From assembly GCF_003569765.1 (NCBI RefSeq), contig NZ_QXMG01000019.1, positions 1 through 64,000 of the forward strand: a stretch of DNA of 64,000 nt, read 5' to 3'. Positions 11,476 through 20,199 of the stretch are shown in pieces. The notes below the pieces were generated by a model that ran no database searches, had not been told where the DNA came from, and saw nothing but the letters and a program-made list of their open reading frames with translations. The translations under genes and the position numbers were made by a program. This stretch comes from Caldimonas tepidiphila (GTDB lineage: Bacteria; Pseudomonadota; Gammaproteobacteria; Burkholderiales; Burkholderiaceae_C). The first letter of the stretch is position 1, and every line of letters starts with the position of its first letter.

Positions 11476-13341
11476 ATGAACCAGCCCGTGATGCGCGGCG
11501 TCGAGCTCAACGCGCCCACCTATGTCAAGAACGCCAAGCTGCTCGCCTGGGTGGCCGAGATCGCCGCGCTGACGCAGCCCAAGGACATCTATTGGTGCGA
11601 CGGCAGCCAGGAAGAGTACGAGCGCCTGTGCCAGCAACTCGTGGACGCCGGCACCTTCAAGAAGCTCAACCCCGCCAAGCGCCCGGGCAGCTTCCTCGCG
11701 ATCACCGACCCGTCGGACGTCGCCCGCGTCGAGGACCGTACCTTCATCTGCTCGCAGAACCAGGACGACGCCGGCCCGACCAACAACTGGATGGCCCCGG
11801 CCGAGATGCGCGCGCTGCTGCAGACCGGCAACAACGCGCTCTTCAAGGGCAGCATGAAGGGCCGCACGATGTACGTCGTGCCCTTCAGCATGGGCCCGCT
11901 CGGCTCGCCGATCGCGCACATCGGCATCGAGCTCTCCGACAGCCCCTACGTCGCGGTCAACATGCGGCTGATGACGCGCATGGGCCGTGCCGTCTACGAC
12001 GTGCTGGGCGTGGACGGCGAGTTCGTGCCCTGCGTGCACACGGTCGGCGCGCCGCTCGAGGCCGGCCAGGCCGACGCGAAGTGGCCCTGCAACAAGACCA
12101 AGTACATCGTCCACTACCCCGAGACGCGCGAGATCTGGTCCTACGGCTCGGGCTACGGCGGCAACGCGCTGCTGGGCAAGAAGTGCTTCGCGCTGCGCAT
12201 CGCGTCCACCATGGGCCGCGACCAGGGCTGGCTCGCCGAGCATATGCTGGTGCTGGGCGTGACCAACCCCGAGGGCAGGAAGTACCACGTCGCGGCCGCC
12301 TTCCCGAGCGCCTGCGGCAAGACCAACTTCGCGATGCTGATCCCGCCCGCGGGCTTCGAGGGCTGGAAGGTCACGACCATCGGCGACGACATCGCCTGGA
12401 TCAAGCCCGGCGCGGACGGCCGCCTCTACGCGATCAACCCCGAGGCGGGCTACTTCGGCGTCGCCCCGGGCACCAACATGCTGACCAACCCCAACTGCAT
12501 GCGCTCGCTCGACCGCGACGTGATCTTCACGAACGTGGCGCTGACCGACGACGGCGACGTGTGGTGGGAAGGCATGAGCGACGAGGCCCCGGCGCACCTG
12601 ATCGACTGGCAGGGCAAGGACTGGACGCCGCAGATCGCCAAGGAGACCGGCGCCAAGGCCGCGCACCCGAACGCGCGCTTCACGGTCGCCGCGACCAACA
12701 ACCCGGCGCTCGACCCCGAGTACGACAACGCCGCAGGTGTGGCGATCGACGCCTTCATCTTCGGCGGCCGCCGCTCGACCACCGTGCCGCTCGTGACCGA
12801 GGCGCGCAACTGGACCGAGGGCGTCTACATGGCCGCCACGATGGGCTCGGAGACCACCGCCGCCGCCTTCGGCCAGCAGGGCGTGGTGCGCCGCGACCCG
12901 TTCGCGATGCTGCCCTTCATGGGCTATCACATGGCCGACTACTTCGCGCACTGGCTCAAGGTCGGCGAGAAGCTGCAGGCCCAGGGCGCGAAGCTGCCCG
13001 GCATCTTCTGCGTCAACTGGTTCCGCAAGGGCGAGGACGGCAAGTTCGTCTGGCCCGGCTACGGCGAGAACATGCGCGTGCTGAAGTGGATCCTCGAGCG
13101 CGTCGAGGGCCGGGGCCAGGGCCAGGCGAACGTGTTCGGCGTGTCGCCGAGCTACGGCGACCTGCACTGGAGCGGCTTGGACTTCGGCCCCGAGCAGTTC
13201 GACAAGGTGATCGGCATCGACCGCGCCGCGTGGCAGCAGGAGATGAAGCTGCACGACGATCTGTTCACGCAGCTCGGCGCCAAGGTGCCGCAGGCGCTGC
13301 GCGACGTGAAGGCGAAGATCGAGGCGCAGCTGCAGGGCTGA
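11476..13341 (+). CDS. pckG: Phosphoenolpyruvate carboxykinase (GTP)
   Basis: The protein has 621 aa, the usual length of the GTP-dependent class. It converts oxaloacetate and GTP to phosphoenolpyruvate, CO2 and GDP at the start of gluconeogenesis. The diagnostic P-loop [13 protein letters not shown] is at about residues 275-287. The Mn-binding and kinase-2 region ([11 protein letters not shown]) and the GTP-class block [13 protein letters not shown] are present. The frame is open 120 bp upstream, but ATG at 11476 follows TTCGGAGAGACC and matches family N termini. It makes metabolic sense beside catabolic operons feeding the TCA cycle. It is single-gene, closed by a terminator at 13393. Confidence 0.96.
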   Translation: MNQPVMRGVELNAPTYVKNAKLLAWVAEIAALTQPKDIYWCDGSQEEYERLCQQLVDAGTFKKLNPAKRPGSFLAITDPSDVARVEDRTFICSQNQDDAGPTNNWMAPAEMRALLQTGNNALFKGSMKGRTMYVVPFSMGPLGSPIAHIGIELSDSPYVAVNMRLMTRMGRAVYDVLGVDGEFVPCVHTVGAPLEAGQADAKWPCNKTKYIVHYPETREIWSYGSGYGGNALLGKKCFALRIASTMGRDQGWLAEHMLVLGVTNPEGRKYHVAAAFPSACGKTNFAMLIPPAGFEGWKVTTIGDDIAWIKPGADGRLYAINPEAGYFGVAPGTNMLTNPNCMRSLDRDVIFTNVALTDDGDVWWEGMSDEAPAHLIDWQGKDWTPQIAKETGAKAAHPNARFTVAATNNPALDPEYDNAAGVAIDAFIFGGRRSTTVPLVTEARNWTEGVYMAATMGSETTAAAFGQQGVVRRDPFAMLPFMGYHMADYFAHWLKVGEKLQAQGAKLPGIFCVNWFRKGEDGKFVWPGYGENMRVLKWILERVEGRGQGQANVFGVSPSYGDLHWSGLDFGPEQFDKVIGIDRAAWQQEMKLHDDLFTQLGAKVPQALRDVKAKIEAQLQG

Positions 13342-13392
13342 GCCCCCCGTGCCTCGCAGGACGGCTGCGGCCCTCCTGCCTGCACCAGCGAC

Positions 13393-13419
13393 AAGGCCCC
13401 TCGCGGGGCCTTTTCTTTT
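13393..13419 (+). terminator. Terminator of pckG
   Basis: The stem AAGGCCCC/GGGGCCTT (13393-13400 and 13405-13412) with loop TCGC is followed by TTCTTTT. It lies about 50 bp after the pckG stop. Confidence 0.88.
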
Positions 13420-13462
13420 GCCCGCCCGCCTCCTTCGCTGCCGCGGGCAGTCCGGCAGGCAT

Positions 13463-13485
13463 GAAAAAGGGCCCTCGCGGGCCCT
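13463..13485 (-). terminator. Terminator of the small gene at 13527-13787
   Basis: The stem AGGGCCC/GGGCCCT (13468-13474 and 13479-13485) has a four-base loop. Read on the minus strand it is followed by TTTTT (plus-strand A run 13463-13467). It lies 42 bp beyond the stop of the minus-strand gene. Confidence 0.8.
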
Positions 13486-13526
13486 GATTCCGGGAGCGGG
13501 CGGCCCTCGGGCCGCCTCTCGGCGCT

Positions 13527-13787
13527 TCAGCGCCGTTCGTCGAGCATGCCTTCGCAGCGCATCGCGGCGGCCCGGAGGTCGGCCGCCAGGTTGGGCTGCG
13601 AGGCCTCGAAGCTGCGCGCGACCCAGCGCATTTCCTGCGCGGCACGCAGCGCAGCGCGGCGCTCGGCCGCCCGCCTGAACGAACGGCCCACAGCACCGAA
13701 CACGAGCGCGGCGAACTCGCCCAGCGCCTTGGCGCCACGGGGGTTGATGTCGCGGGTGGCAACGTGAAGAGTGAGAGTGGTAGCCAT
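13527..13787 (-). CDS. Small hypothetical protein, first of a tandem paralogous pair
   Basis: This 86-aa protein, probably cytoplasmic and mostly helical and rich in Ala and Arg, was not recognised as a named family. Its key feature is a paralogue at 13907-14170 with the same layout: LHVA near the N terminus, then PRGA, LGE-AALVF-AVGRS and RAAERR, and LAADLRAAA near the C terminus. More than half the residues agree by eye. Upstream there is a perfect CTAGGGTATACCCTAG palindrome 43 bp before the ATG, and a GAAAGGAAAC ribosome site read on the minus strand. It has its own terminator, which supports real expression. Function is unknown. Confidence 0.72.
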   Translation of the reverse strand: MATTLTLHVATRDINPRGAKALGEFAALVFGAVGRSFRRAAERRAALRAAQEMRWVARSFEASQPNLAADLRAAAMRCEGMLDERR

Positions 13788-13829
13788 CTTTGTTTCCTTT
13801 CCGGTCCTTCGTCGACCGTGGAATGAATT

Positions 13830-13845
13830 CTAGGGTATACCCTAG
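13830..13845. promoter_or_regulatory. Perfect 16-bp palindromic operator candidate, copy 1
   Basis: CTAGGGTATACCCTAG is self-complementary over all 16 bases and lies 43 bp upstream of the start of the small gene at 13787. The second paralogue has a near copy at the equivalent place. It is an unusually perfect palindrome in GC-rich DNA. Confidence 0.65.
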
Positions 13846-13906
13846 GTATCTTTCCAATGAATTGCGTGAATCCTAGACATTCACGCCAAGCATTTCTTGG
13901 TCCGCT

Positions 13907-14170
13907 TCAGCGTTCTGCCTGCGCCACGCTCTCGCAGTGCTTCGCGGCTGCGCGCAAGTCGGCGGCGAGCTCGGGCTTCGAGGACTCGAAGCTCCAGGCG
14001 AGGCGGCGCAACTCGACGGCCGCGAGCCGCGAACCACGACGCTCGGCGGCGCGGGTCAGCGAGCGGCCCACCGCACGGAAGACCAGCGCGGCCAGCTCGC
14101 CGAGCGGGCGGGCACCGCGGGGGCTGACGTGACGTGCGGCAACGTGGAGATTGACAGTGGTGGAGGCCAT
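13907..14170 (-). CDS. Small hypothetical protein, second of a tandem paralogous pair
   Basis: This 87-aa paralogue of the protein at 13527-13787 aligns end to end with at most a one-residue gap. The conserved core LGELAALVFRAVGRSLTRA and the C-terminal KPELAADLRAAAKHC stand out. The ATG at 14170 is preceded on the minus strand by GGAAAGCAAG. The promoter region also resembles copy 1, including the CTAGGGT palindrome and CCAATGAATTG and ACATTCACG blocks, so gene and promoter were duplicated together. A LysR gene is divergent at 14304. Function is unknown. Confidence 0.72.
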   Translation of the reverse strand: MASTTVNLHVAARHVSPRGARPLGELAALVFRAVGRSLTRAAERRGSRLAAVELRRLAWSFESSKPELAADLRAAAKHCESVAQAER

Positions 14171-14214
14171 CTTGCTTTCCTTTTTCCGGTCGGACACCGA
14201 CCATGGAACGCAGT

Positions 14215-14230
14215 CTAGGGTAAACCCTTG
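14215..14230. promoter_or_regulatory. Imperfect palindromic operator candidate, copy 2
   Basis: CTAGGGTAAACCCTTG matches copy 1 (13830-13845) at 14 of 16 positions. It lies 44 bp upstream of the second small gene and 73 bp upstream of the divergent LysR start, so it could serve both directions. Confidence 0.6.
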
Positions 14231-14303
14231 ATATGAAGCCAATGAATTGATGGAATCTTTGACATTCACGTTTCGTATTTCTTCGACCTGACGGAGACGC
14301 CCG

Positions 14304-15266
14304 ATGCCCTTCCGCACCCTCGACCTGAACCTGCTGCGGGTGTTCGACCAGGTGATGGCCGAGCAGAACCTGACGCGCGCCGCCGACCGGCTCGCGATGA
14401 CGCAGCCCGCGGTCAGCAACGCGCTGCGCCGGCTGCGCGAGGCCCTGGGCGACGAGCTGCTGGTGCGCACCGCCTTCGGCGTGCGTCCCACGCCGCGTGC
14501 CGAGGCGCTGTGGCCGCATGTGCGCAGCGCGCTCGCGGAGTTGCGCGATGCGATCGAGCCGGCCGAGTTCGACCCGCGCCGCGAGGAGGTGAGCTTCCGC
14601 TTCGCGATGGCCGACGCCACCGCCGCGAAGCTGATGCCGGCGCTGGTGGGCCGCATCGAGCGCGCGCAGGCGCTGGTGAACCTGCGCGTGCAGCCGCTGG
14701 CCACGCGCGACCCGCGCCCGCTGCTCGAGCGCGGCGAGGTGGACTTCGCGGTCGGCTACTTCCCGGACGCGGTCGCGGCGCTCGTGACGCAGGGCCCGCA
14801 GGCCACGCTGCGGCACGAGCGCATGTGGGACAGCGAGTACGTCTGCGCGATGCGCCCCGGCCATCCGCTCGCCGAGCGGGAGCTGACGCTCGATGCATTC
14901 TGCGAGGCGCACCACCTGCTCGTGAGCTTCTCGGGCCGCGCGCACGGCTTCGTCGACCAGGCGCTGTCGTCGCTCAAGCGCACGCGGCGCATCGTGCTGA
15001 CCGTCAACCAGTTCTTCACCGCCGGGCGCGTGGTGCTGCAGTCGGACCTGCTGACCGTGCTGCCTCGGGACTTCCTGCCCGCCACCGGCTACGAGGACGA
15101 GCTCGTCGTGCGGCCGCTGCCGCTGACGGTGCAGAGCGTGCATGTCGAGGTGCTTTGGCACCAGCGCAACGAACGCCAGCCGGCACACCGCTGGCTGCTC
15201 GACCGGGTGCTCGACAGCGCCCGAGAGGTGGACACGGGCCAGCGCAGCGGAGACGCCACGAAATGA
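14304..15266 (+). CDS. LysR-family transcriptional regulator (NodD/LeuO-like group)
   Basis: This 320-aa regulator has an N-terminal winged helix-turn-helix of the DLNLLRVFDQVMAEQNLTRA type followed by RLAMTQPAVSNALRRLRE (residues 24-41). An effector-binding domain of about 200 residues follows. The ATG at 14304 follows ACGGAGACG. It is divergent from the duplicated small genes and likely regulates them or itself. The CTAGGGT palindrome does not contain a symmetric T-N11-A, so the link is inference. The stop overlaps the next start in ATGA, coupling it to the phosphoesterase. Confidence 0.9.
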   Translation: MPFRTLDLNLLRVFDQVMAEQNLTRAADRLAMTQPAVSNALRRLREALGDELLVRTAFGVRPTPRAEALWPHVRSALAELRDAIEPAEFDPRREEVSFRFAMADATAAKLMPALVGRIERAQALVNLRVQPLATRDPRPLLERGEVDFAVGYFPDAVAALVTQGPQATLRHERMWDSEYVCAMRPGHPLAERELTLDAFCEAHHLLVSFSGRAHGFVDQALSSLKRTRRIVLTVNQFFTAGRVVLQSDLLTVLPRDFLPATGYEDELVVRPLPLTVQSVHVEVLWHQRNERQPAHRWLLDRVLDSAREVDTGQRSGDATK

Positions 15267-16021
15267 AACTGCAGATCCTGTCCGACCTGCACCTGGAGAC
15301 CGAGCAGTTCGATCCGCAGCCGGCGCCGGGCGCCGAGGCGCTGGTGCTCGCCGGCGACATCGACAGCGGCTGGGAGGGCTTGGCGCGCTTCGCCGGCTGG
15401 CCGGTGCCGGTGATCTTCGTCGCCGGCAACCACGAGTTCGACCGGCGCGAGCTGCGCAGCGCCTGGCCGGCGCTGCGCGAGCGCTGCGAGGCGCTCGGCC
15501 TCGTGCTGCTGGAGCGCCAGAGCCTGACGCTCGTCGACGCGCAGGGGCAGCGCGTGCGCTTCCTGGGCACCGTGCGCTGGAGCGACTTCGACCTGTTCGG
15601 TGCGCTGCGGCGCGACAAGGTGATGCGCGCCGCGCGCTACTTCGTCGACGTGATGCGCTCGACGCGCGACGGCGCGCCCTTCGACGCGACGGCGGTGCGC
15701 GAGGAGGCGCTCGCCTGCCGTGCCTGGCTGGAGGGGGAGCTGAGGCGGCCGCGCGGCGACTGGGACCGCACCGTCGTCGTCACGCACTACGGCCCGAGCC
15801 TGCGCAGCGCCGACCCGCGCTACGGCGCGCAGCCCGGCACCGCGAGCTTCTGCAATGCCGACGACGACCTGCTCGCGCGCGCCGAGCTGTGGATCCACGG
15901 CCACCTGCACTGCCGCCAGGACTGGCGCGAGGGCCGCAGCCGCGTGGTCTCCAACGCCCGCGGCCACAGTCCGCGCGGCGAGGCCGAGGGCTACGACGGG
16001 CTCTTCACGGTCGAGGTCTGA
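15263..16021 (+). CDS. Calcineurin-like metallophosphoesterase
   Basis: The protein has 252 aa. The metal-binding motifs of the metallophosphoesterase superfamily appear in order: SDLHLE (residues 7-12), AGDID, GNHEFD, then VVTHYGPS and GHLHCRQDW. No signal peptide is seen, so it is cytoplasmic. It shares ATGA with the LysR stop, which implies co-expression. The natural substrate (nucleotide, phosphodiester or phosphoprotein) cannot be read from the sequence. Confidence 0.88.
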   Translation: MKLQILSDLHLETEQFDPQPAPGAEALVLAGDIDSGWEGLARFAGWPVPVIFVAGNHEFDRRELRSAWPALRERCEALGLVLLERQSLTLVDAQGQRVRFLGTVRWSDFDLFGALRRDKVMRAARYFVDVMRSTRDGAPFDATAVREEALACRAWLEGELRRPRGDWDRTVVVTHYGPSLRSADPRYGAQPGTASFCNADDDLLARAELWIHGHLHCRQDWREGRSRVVSNARGHSPRGEAEGYDGLFTVEV

Positions 16022-16166
16022 GGCGGGCGCGGGGCCGTGCCATGTAAGCATTGCCCTCAGCGGCGGCGTGGGCATTGCCGCCTATGATCGGGTCAGCCCG
16101 GAGCGCCGGGCGCCTGCGCGCCCCGTCCGGCCCTCGAAGAACCCCCCTGATGGAAGGAGTCCCCGA

Positions 16167-16589
16167 ATGAAGATCCTGATCGCCGTGGATGGCAGCGCCT
16201 TCACCAAGCGCATGCTCGGCTACGTCACCGCCCACGACGAACTCTTCACCCCCGGCAACGAGTACACGGTGCTGACCGCGGTGCCGGCGGTGCCGCCGCG
16301 CGCCGCGGCGGTGATCGGCAAGGAGTCGCTGGCCGAGTACTACGTCGACGAGGCCGAGAAGGTGCTCAAGCCGGTGCGCACCTTCTTCGAGAAGCAGGGC
16401 TACAAGATCAAGAGCCAGCACAAGGTCGGCCATCCCGCCGAGGTGATCTCGAAGGTCGCCACCAGCGGCAAGTACGACCTGGTCGTGATGGGCTCGCACG
16501 GCCACTCGGCGCTCGGCAACCTCGTGATGGGCTCGGTCGCCACCCAGGTGCTGGCGCACTGCAAGACGCCGGTGCTGCTGGTGCGCTGA
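16167..16589 (+). CDS. Universal stress protein (UspA family)
   Basis: This 140-aa single-domain UspA protein starts KILIAVDGSAFTKRML. The ATP-binding signature is GSHGHSALGNLVMGSVATQVL near residues 114-134 (G-x2-G-x9-G-S), so it is of the nucleotide-binding type. TGGAAGGAG precedes the ATG. It is alone in its unit, with a GC-rich hairpin (CCGCCCCG/CGGGGCGG, 16599-16617) after the stop. Direct repeats GCATTGCC at 16048 and 16072 lie upstream. Confidence 0.93.
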   Translation: MKILIAVDGSAFTKRMLGYVTAHDELFTPGNEYTVLTAVPAVPPRAAAVIGKESLAEYYVDEAEKVLKPVRTFFEKQGYKIKSQHKVGHPAEVISKVATSGKYDLVVMGSHGHSALGNLVMGSVATQVLAHCKTPVLLVR

Positions 16590-16641
16590 CGCGGCCCGCC
16601 GCCCCGCCACGGGGCGGTCCGCGACGCGCCCGCTGCGCCGC

Positions 16642-16845
16642 TCAGCGCGCGCAGCGCCGTCGCAGTTCGCGCAACTCCTCGGCGCTGCGCGGCAGGGTGC
16701 GCGGCGGCGCCTCTGGCCGCGGCGCGAGGCTGAGATCCAGCCCCAGTTCGGCGCCGAACGCGGCCGGGTCGTCGGTGGCCGCGGCCACCGACTTTCGACG
16801 GCGCATCGGCAGATGGAGCCAGCCAGGGAGTTTCAGGGCAAGCAT
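16642..16845 (-). CDS. Small basic hypothetical protein
   Basis: This possible 67-aa protein reads from ATG at 16845. It is positively charged (LHLPMRRRKS in the first third) with a C-terminal SAEELRELRRRCAR helix. It was not recognised, and there is only a weak GAGG ribosome site. The frame stays open further upstream, so the start is uncertain. It is kept as a low-confidence call because its codon use resembles real genes and it fills the gap between the universal stress protein and the PhoD gene. Confidence 0.4.
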   Translation of the reverse strand: MLALKLPGWLHLPMRRRKSVAAATDDPAAFGAELGLDLSLAPRPEAPPRTLPRSAEELRELRRRCAR

Positions 16846-17019
16846 GTGAGACCTCGTCGCTCGGCTTCGGGACTGTTGCGCACGATGCACTGTGCCGGTG
16901 CGCGTTGTTACCAGTCTGAGGGTGCCCTGAAACACCGACCACCCCGAAATGAGGGGGATTTCCAGGCCAGTCCCCGCGAACGGGCAGACGGGAGCTCCGG
17001 CGGCGGCCGGCATCCCGCC

Positions 17020-18594
17020 TCAGCCCGTGTGCTGCACGCCGGGGCGGCCGGCTTCCACGACGTAGCGCGCCTGACTGTGGAGCGGCGCATTCTCGAGCAG
17101 CGGGAAGTCGGTGGCACGGAAATCACACAGCGCCGCACCGGGCGTCAGCTCGACGAAGGCATAGCCGCGCTGGTCGCCGCGCGCGTGCACCACGTCGGGG
17201 TTGGAGCGCTGCATCATCGCCACCGTGTTCTCGGCGATGCCGCGGCTGCTGAGCGAGGTCGTCACGAACTCGCTGGCAAGGATCGGCGAGCGCGCGTCGT
17301 TCGGTCGCAGCCGCAACTGCGCGGCGACGTGGCGGTGCACGTCGCCGCCGAGCGCGATCACGTCGGACACGCGCGCCTCGGCGATCGCCGCGAGCAGCCG
17401 CTCGCGCGCCCGCGGATAGCCGTCCCAGGCGTCGGAGTAGACGGCGCGGCCGAAGGGCGTCTGCACCGACGAGGAGCTGATCTGCGAGCCCTGCCCGATC
17501 AGCTTCCAGCGCCTGGCGCTCGCGCGCAGTCCCTCGTGCAGCCAGCGCTCCTGCCCCGTGCCGAGGAGGGTGCGGCGCTCGTCGTCGAGCTCGCTGCAGT
17601 GCATCAGCACGCGCCCGCCGCCGCGCCGGCCGTCGCCGCAGGCCTGCGGGCTGCGGAACTGCCGCCCGTCGAGCGTCCACAACTCGGCGAGCCGGCCCCA
17701 GGTGAAGCGCTCGTGGATGCGCATCGCTGGCCCGTCGGGCGCCATCGCCGGCGACACCGGCATGTGCTCGAAGTAGGCCTTGTAGGCGGCCGCGCGGCGG
17801 CGCAGGAAGTCCTCGGGCGGCACGAGTCCGGCCGAGTAGGCGTCGGCGTAGTCGTTCTGCACCTCGTGGTCGTCCCAGGTCAGCAACCAGGGATGCGCGG
17901 CGTGCGCGGCCTGCAGGTCGGGGTCGCGCTTGTAGTGCGCGTGGCGGCGGCGATAGGCCTCGAGCGTGAGCGGCTCGGGCCCGTCGTGCGGGCGCAGCAC
18001 CGGCTGCCGGCTGCTCGACTCGTAGATGTAGTCGCCGACGAAGAGCACGAAGTCGAGCTCGCGCGCGGCGATCTCGCGGTGCGCGGCGTAGCGGCCGTGC
18101 TCGTAGTGCTGGCAGGACGCGAGCGCCAGGCGCAGGCGCTGCACCGCCGCGTCGGGCGCGGGTGCGGTGCGCGTGCGCCCGACCGTGCTGACCGCGTCGC
18201 CGCTGATGAAGCGGTAGAAGAAGGAGCGGCCGGGCGGCAGCTCGCGCACCTCGACATGCACGCTGTGCGCATGCTGCGGCAGCGCGAGCAGCTCGCCGCT
18301 CGCCCGCAGCTGCGCGAAGCCCTCGTCGTCGGCCAGCTCCCAGCGCACCGGCAGCGGCGCGTCGGGCAGGCCGTGGCCGGGCAGCTGCGGCTGCGGCGCG
18401 AGCCGCGTCCACAGCACCACCGAGTCGGGCCGCGGCATGCCGCTGGCCACGCCCAGCGAGAAGGGATAGCTGCCGTAGCGCGGCCGCGCCACCGAGACGG
18501 GCGCGGCGACGGGGCCGAACAGGCTGCCGAGCGCGAGCGCGGCGGCGCTGCGGCCGAGCAGGGTCAGGGTCTGGCGACGGGGCATCGAGGGCAT
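17020..18594 (-). CDS. phoD: PhoD-like alkaline phosphatase/phosphodiesterase (Tat-exported)
   Basis: The protein has 524 aa. The N terminus has a twin-arginine signal (MPRRQTLTLLGRS, hydrophobic stretch, cleavage probably near VARPR). The PhoD metallophosphatase motifs follow in order: SCQHYEHGRY, FVGDYIYES, WDDHEVQND and GGDVH. It is predicted to be periplasmic, releasing phosphate from phosphodiesters or monoesters. Two start codons are possible (18594 and 18585); both keep the Tat motif. It is divergent from dadA across 227 bp. No Pho box was recognised. Confidence 0.88.
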   Translation of the reverse strand: MPSMPRRQTLTLLGRSAAALALGSLFGPVAAPVSVARPRYGSYPFSLGVASGMPRPDSVVLWTRLAPQPQLPGHGLPDAPLPVRWELADDEGFAQLRASGELLALPQHAHSVHVEVRELPPGRSFFYRFISGDAVSTVGRTRTAPAPDAAVQRLRLALASCQHYEHGRYAAHREIAARELDFVLFVGDYIYESSSRQPVLRPHDGPEPLTLEAYRRRHAHYKRDPDLQAAHAAHPWLLTWDDHEVQNDYADAYSAGLVPPEDFLRRRAAAYKAYFEHMPVSPAMAPDGPAMRIHERFTWGRLAELWTLDGRQFRSPQACGDGRRGGGRVLMHCSELDDERRTLLGTGQERWLHEGLRASARRWKLIGQGSQISSSSVQTPFGRAVYSDAWDGYPRARERLLAAIAEARVSDVIALGGDVHRHVAAQLRLRPNDARSPILASEFVTTSLSSRGIAENTVAMMQRSNPDVVHARGDQRGYAFVELTPGAALCDFRATDFPLLENAPLHSQARYVVEAGRPGVQHTG

Positions 18595-18821
18595 GGCTGC
18601 ATTGTGCGGTGCCGCATGCGACAAGTTCCCCACGCCGGGGTCCCCTGCCTGACCGGGATCGGTCCTGGGCGGCGCCGCACCCGCAGCCGCCCGGCTTCCG
18701 CTGCGCCGCGCGCCGTTCAACAATCGGCGCATGCCCCCCCGCGAGCGGGGCGTCGCGGTCGGCGCGGGACTTGCATCCCGTCCCATGGACACACAAGCCC
18801 CGTGCGGGTCGGGAGTCGTAC

Positions 18822-20141
18822 ATGAAGGTCATCGTCCTGGGTGCCGGCATCATCGGCGTCAGCACCGCCTGGTATCTGCTCGAGGAAGGCCACGAGGTGA
18901 CGGTGGTGGACCGCCAGCCCGGCGCGGCGCTCGAGACCACCTTCGCCAACGGCGCGCAGATCTCGGTGAGCTTCTGCGAGCCGTGGGCCAGCGCGACCGC
19001 GCCGCTGAAGGTGGCGAAGTGGCTGCTGCACGAGGACTCGCCGCTGCTGTTCCGCCCGCGGCTCGACCCGCAGCAGTGGCGCTGGGGGCTGCATTTCCTC
19101 GCGCAGTGCAACGACGCGGCCTTCGCGCGCAACGTGCGCCACCTGGTCGCGCTCGGCCGCTACAGCCACGAGTCGCTCAAGGCGCTGGTGGACGCCACCG
19201 GCATCCGCTACGAGCGGCTGCAGAAGGGCATCCTGCACTTCTTCTCGACGCGCGAGGACTACGAGCACGGCGTGCGCGCCGCGACGCTGATGCGCGAGTA
19301 CGGGGTCGACCGCCGCGTGCTCACGCGCGACGAGGTGCTGGCGGTCGAGCCCGCGCTCGCCGCCTTCGCGCCGCGCCTGCACGGCGGCATCCACACGCCG
19401 AGCGACGAGTCGGGCGACGCACATGTCTTCACGCGCGAGCTCGCGCGGCACTGCGCCGAGCGCGGCGCGCGCTTCCTGTGGGAGCACCGCGTGCATGCAC
19501 TCGAGGTGGCGGGCGGCCGCGTCGAGGCGGTGCATCTCGCGCCCCGCGGGGGCGAGGCGCTGCGCCTCAAGGGCGACGCGGTGGTCGCCGCGCTCGGCTC
19601 CTGGACGGCGCCGCTGCTGCGCCCCTGCGGCATCCGGCTCGACATCTACCCGACCAAGGGCTACTCGGCGACGATGGCGCTGCGCCACCCGGAGCGCGCC
19701 AGCACCGTCAGCCTGCTCGACGACTCGCGCAAGATCGCGATCTCGCGGCTCGGCGACCGCATCCGCATCGCCGGCACCGCGGAGATGGCGGGCTACGACA
19801 CCTCGCTGCACGGCCGCACCGCGCAGCTGCGCTGCCAGGCGCTGATCCGCCGCTACGAGGAGCTGTTCCCCGGCGTGGCCGACACCTCGCAGCCGCAGTT
19901 CTGGGCCGGGCTGCGCCCGAGCACGCCCGACAACATCCCCTACATCGGCCGCAGCCGCATCGCGAACCTGTGGATCAATGCCGGCCACGGCACGCTCGGC
20001 TGGACGCACGGTGCGGGCTCCGGCCGCGCGCTTGCCGAGCTGATGAGCGGGCGGCGCCCGGCGCTCGACTTCGACTTCTGCGGCGCGGTGCCGGGCAGCG
20101 GCCGCGGCAGCACGCATCCCGAGTCGGCGATGGCGGGCTGA
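18822..20141 (+). CDS. dadA: D-amino acid dehydrogenase small subunit (DadA)
   Basis: This 439-aa FAD-dependent membrane-associated dehydrogenase oxidises D-amino acids to 2-oxo acids, passing electrons to the respiratory chain. The ADP-binding motif GAGIIGVSTAW lies near residues 7-17. DadA features are GAALETTFANGAQIS, YPTKGYSATM and the C-terminal WAGLRPSTPDNIPYIGR and GHGTLGWTHGAGSGR blocks. The open frame upstream is ignored because ATG at 18822 matches DadA N termini exactly. No racemase gene (dadX) lies beside it. Confidence 0.93.
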   Translation: MKVIVLGAGIIGVSTAWYLLEEGHEVTVVDRQPGAALETTFANGAQISVSFCEPWASATAPLKVAKWLLHEDSPLLFRPRLDPQQWRWGLHFLAQCNDAAFARNVRHLVALGRYSHESLKALVDATGIRYERLQKGILHFFSTREDYEHGVRAATLMREYGVDRRVLTRDEVLAVEPALAAFAPRLHGGIHTPSDESGDAHVFTRELARHCAERGARFLWEHRVHALEVAGGRVEAVHLAPRGGEALRLKGDAVVAALGSWTAPLLRPCGIRLDIYPTKGYSATMALRHPERASTVSLLDDSRKIAISRLGDRIRIAGTAEMAGYDTSLHGRTAQLRCQALIRRYEELFPGVADTSQPQFWAGLRPSTPDNIPYIGRSRIANLWINAGHGTLGWTHGAGSGRALAELMSGRRPALDFDFCGAVPGSGRGSTHPESAMAG

Positions 20142-20199
20142 AGGCCTGCACAGGAGCGAGGAAGAGGCGACCGGCGCAGCCGGTCGGCAGCGGCAGCCT

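Noticed and set aside
13342-13526. Two adjacent hairpins as a single bidirectional terminator
   Set aside because: Each has its T tract on a different strand and its own gene, so they are better treated as two terminators.
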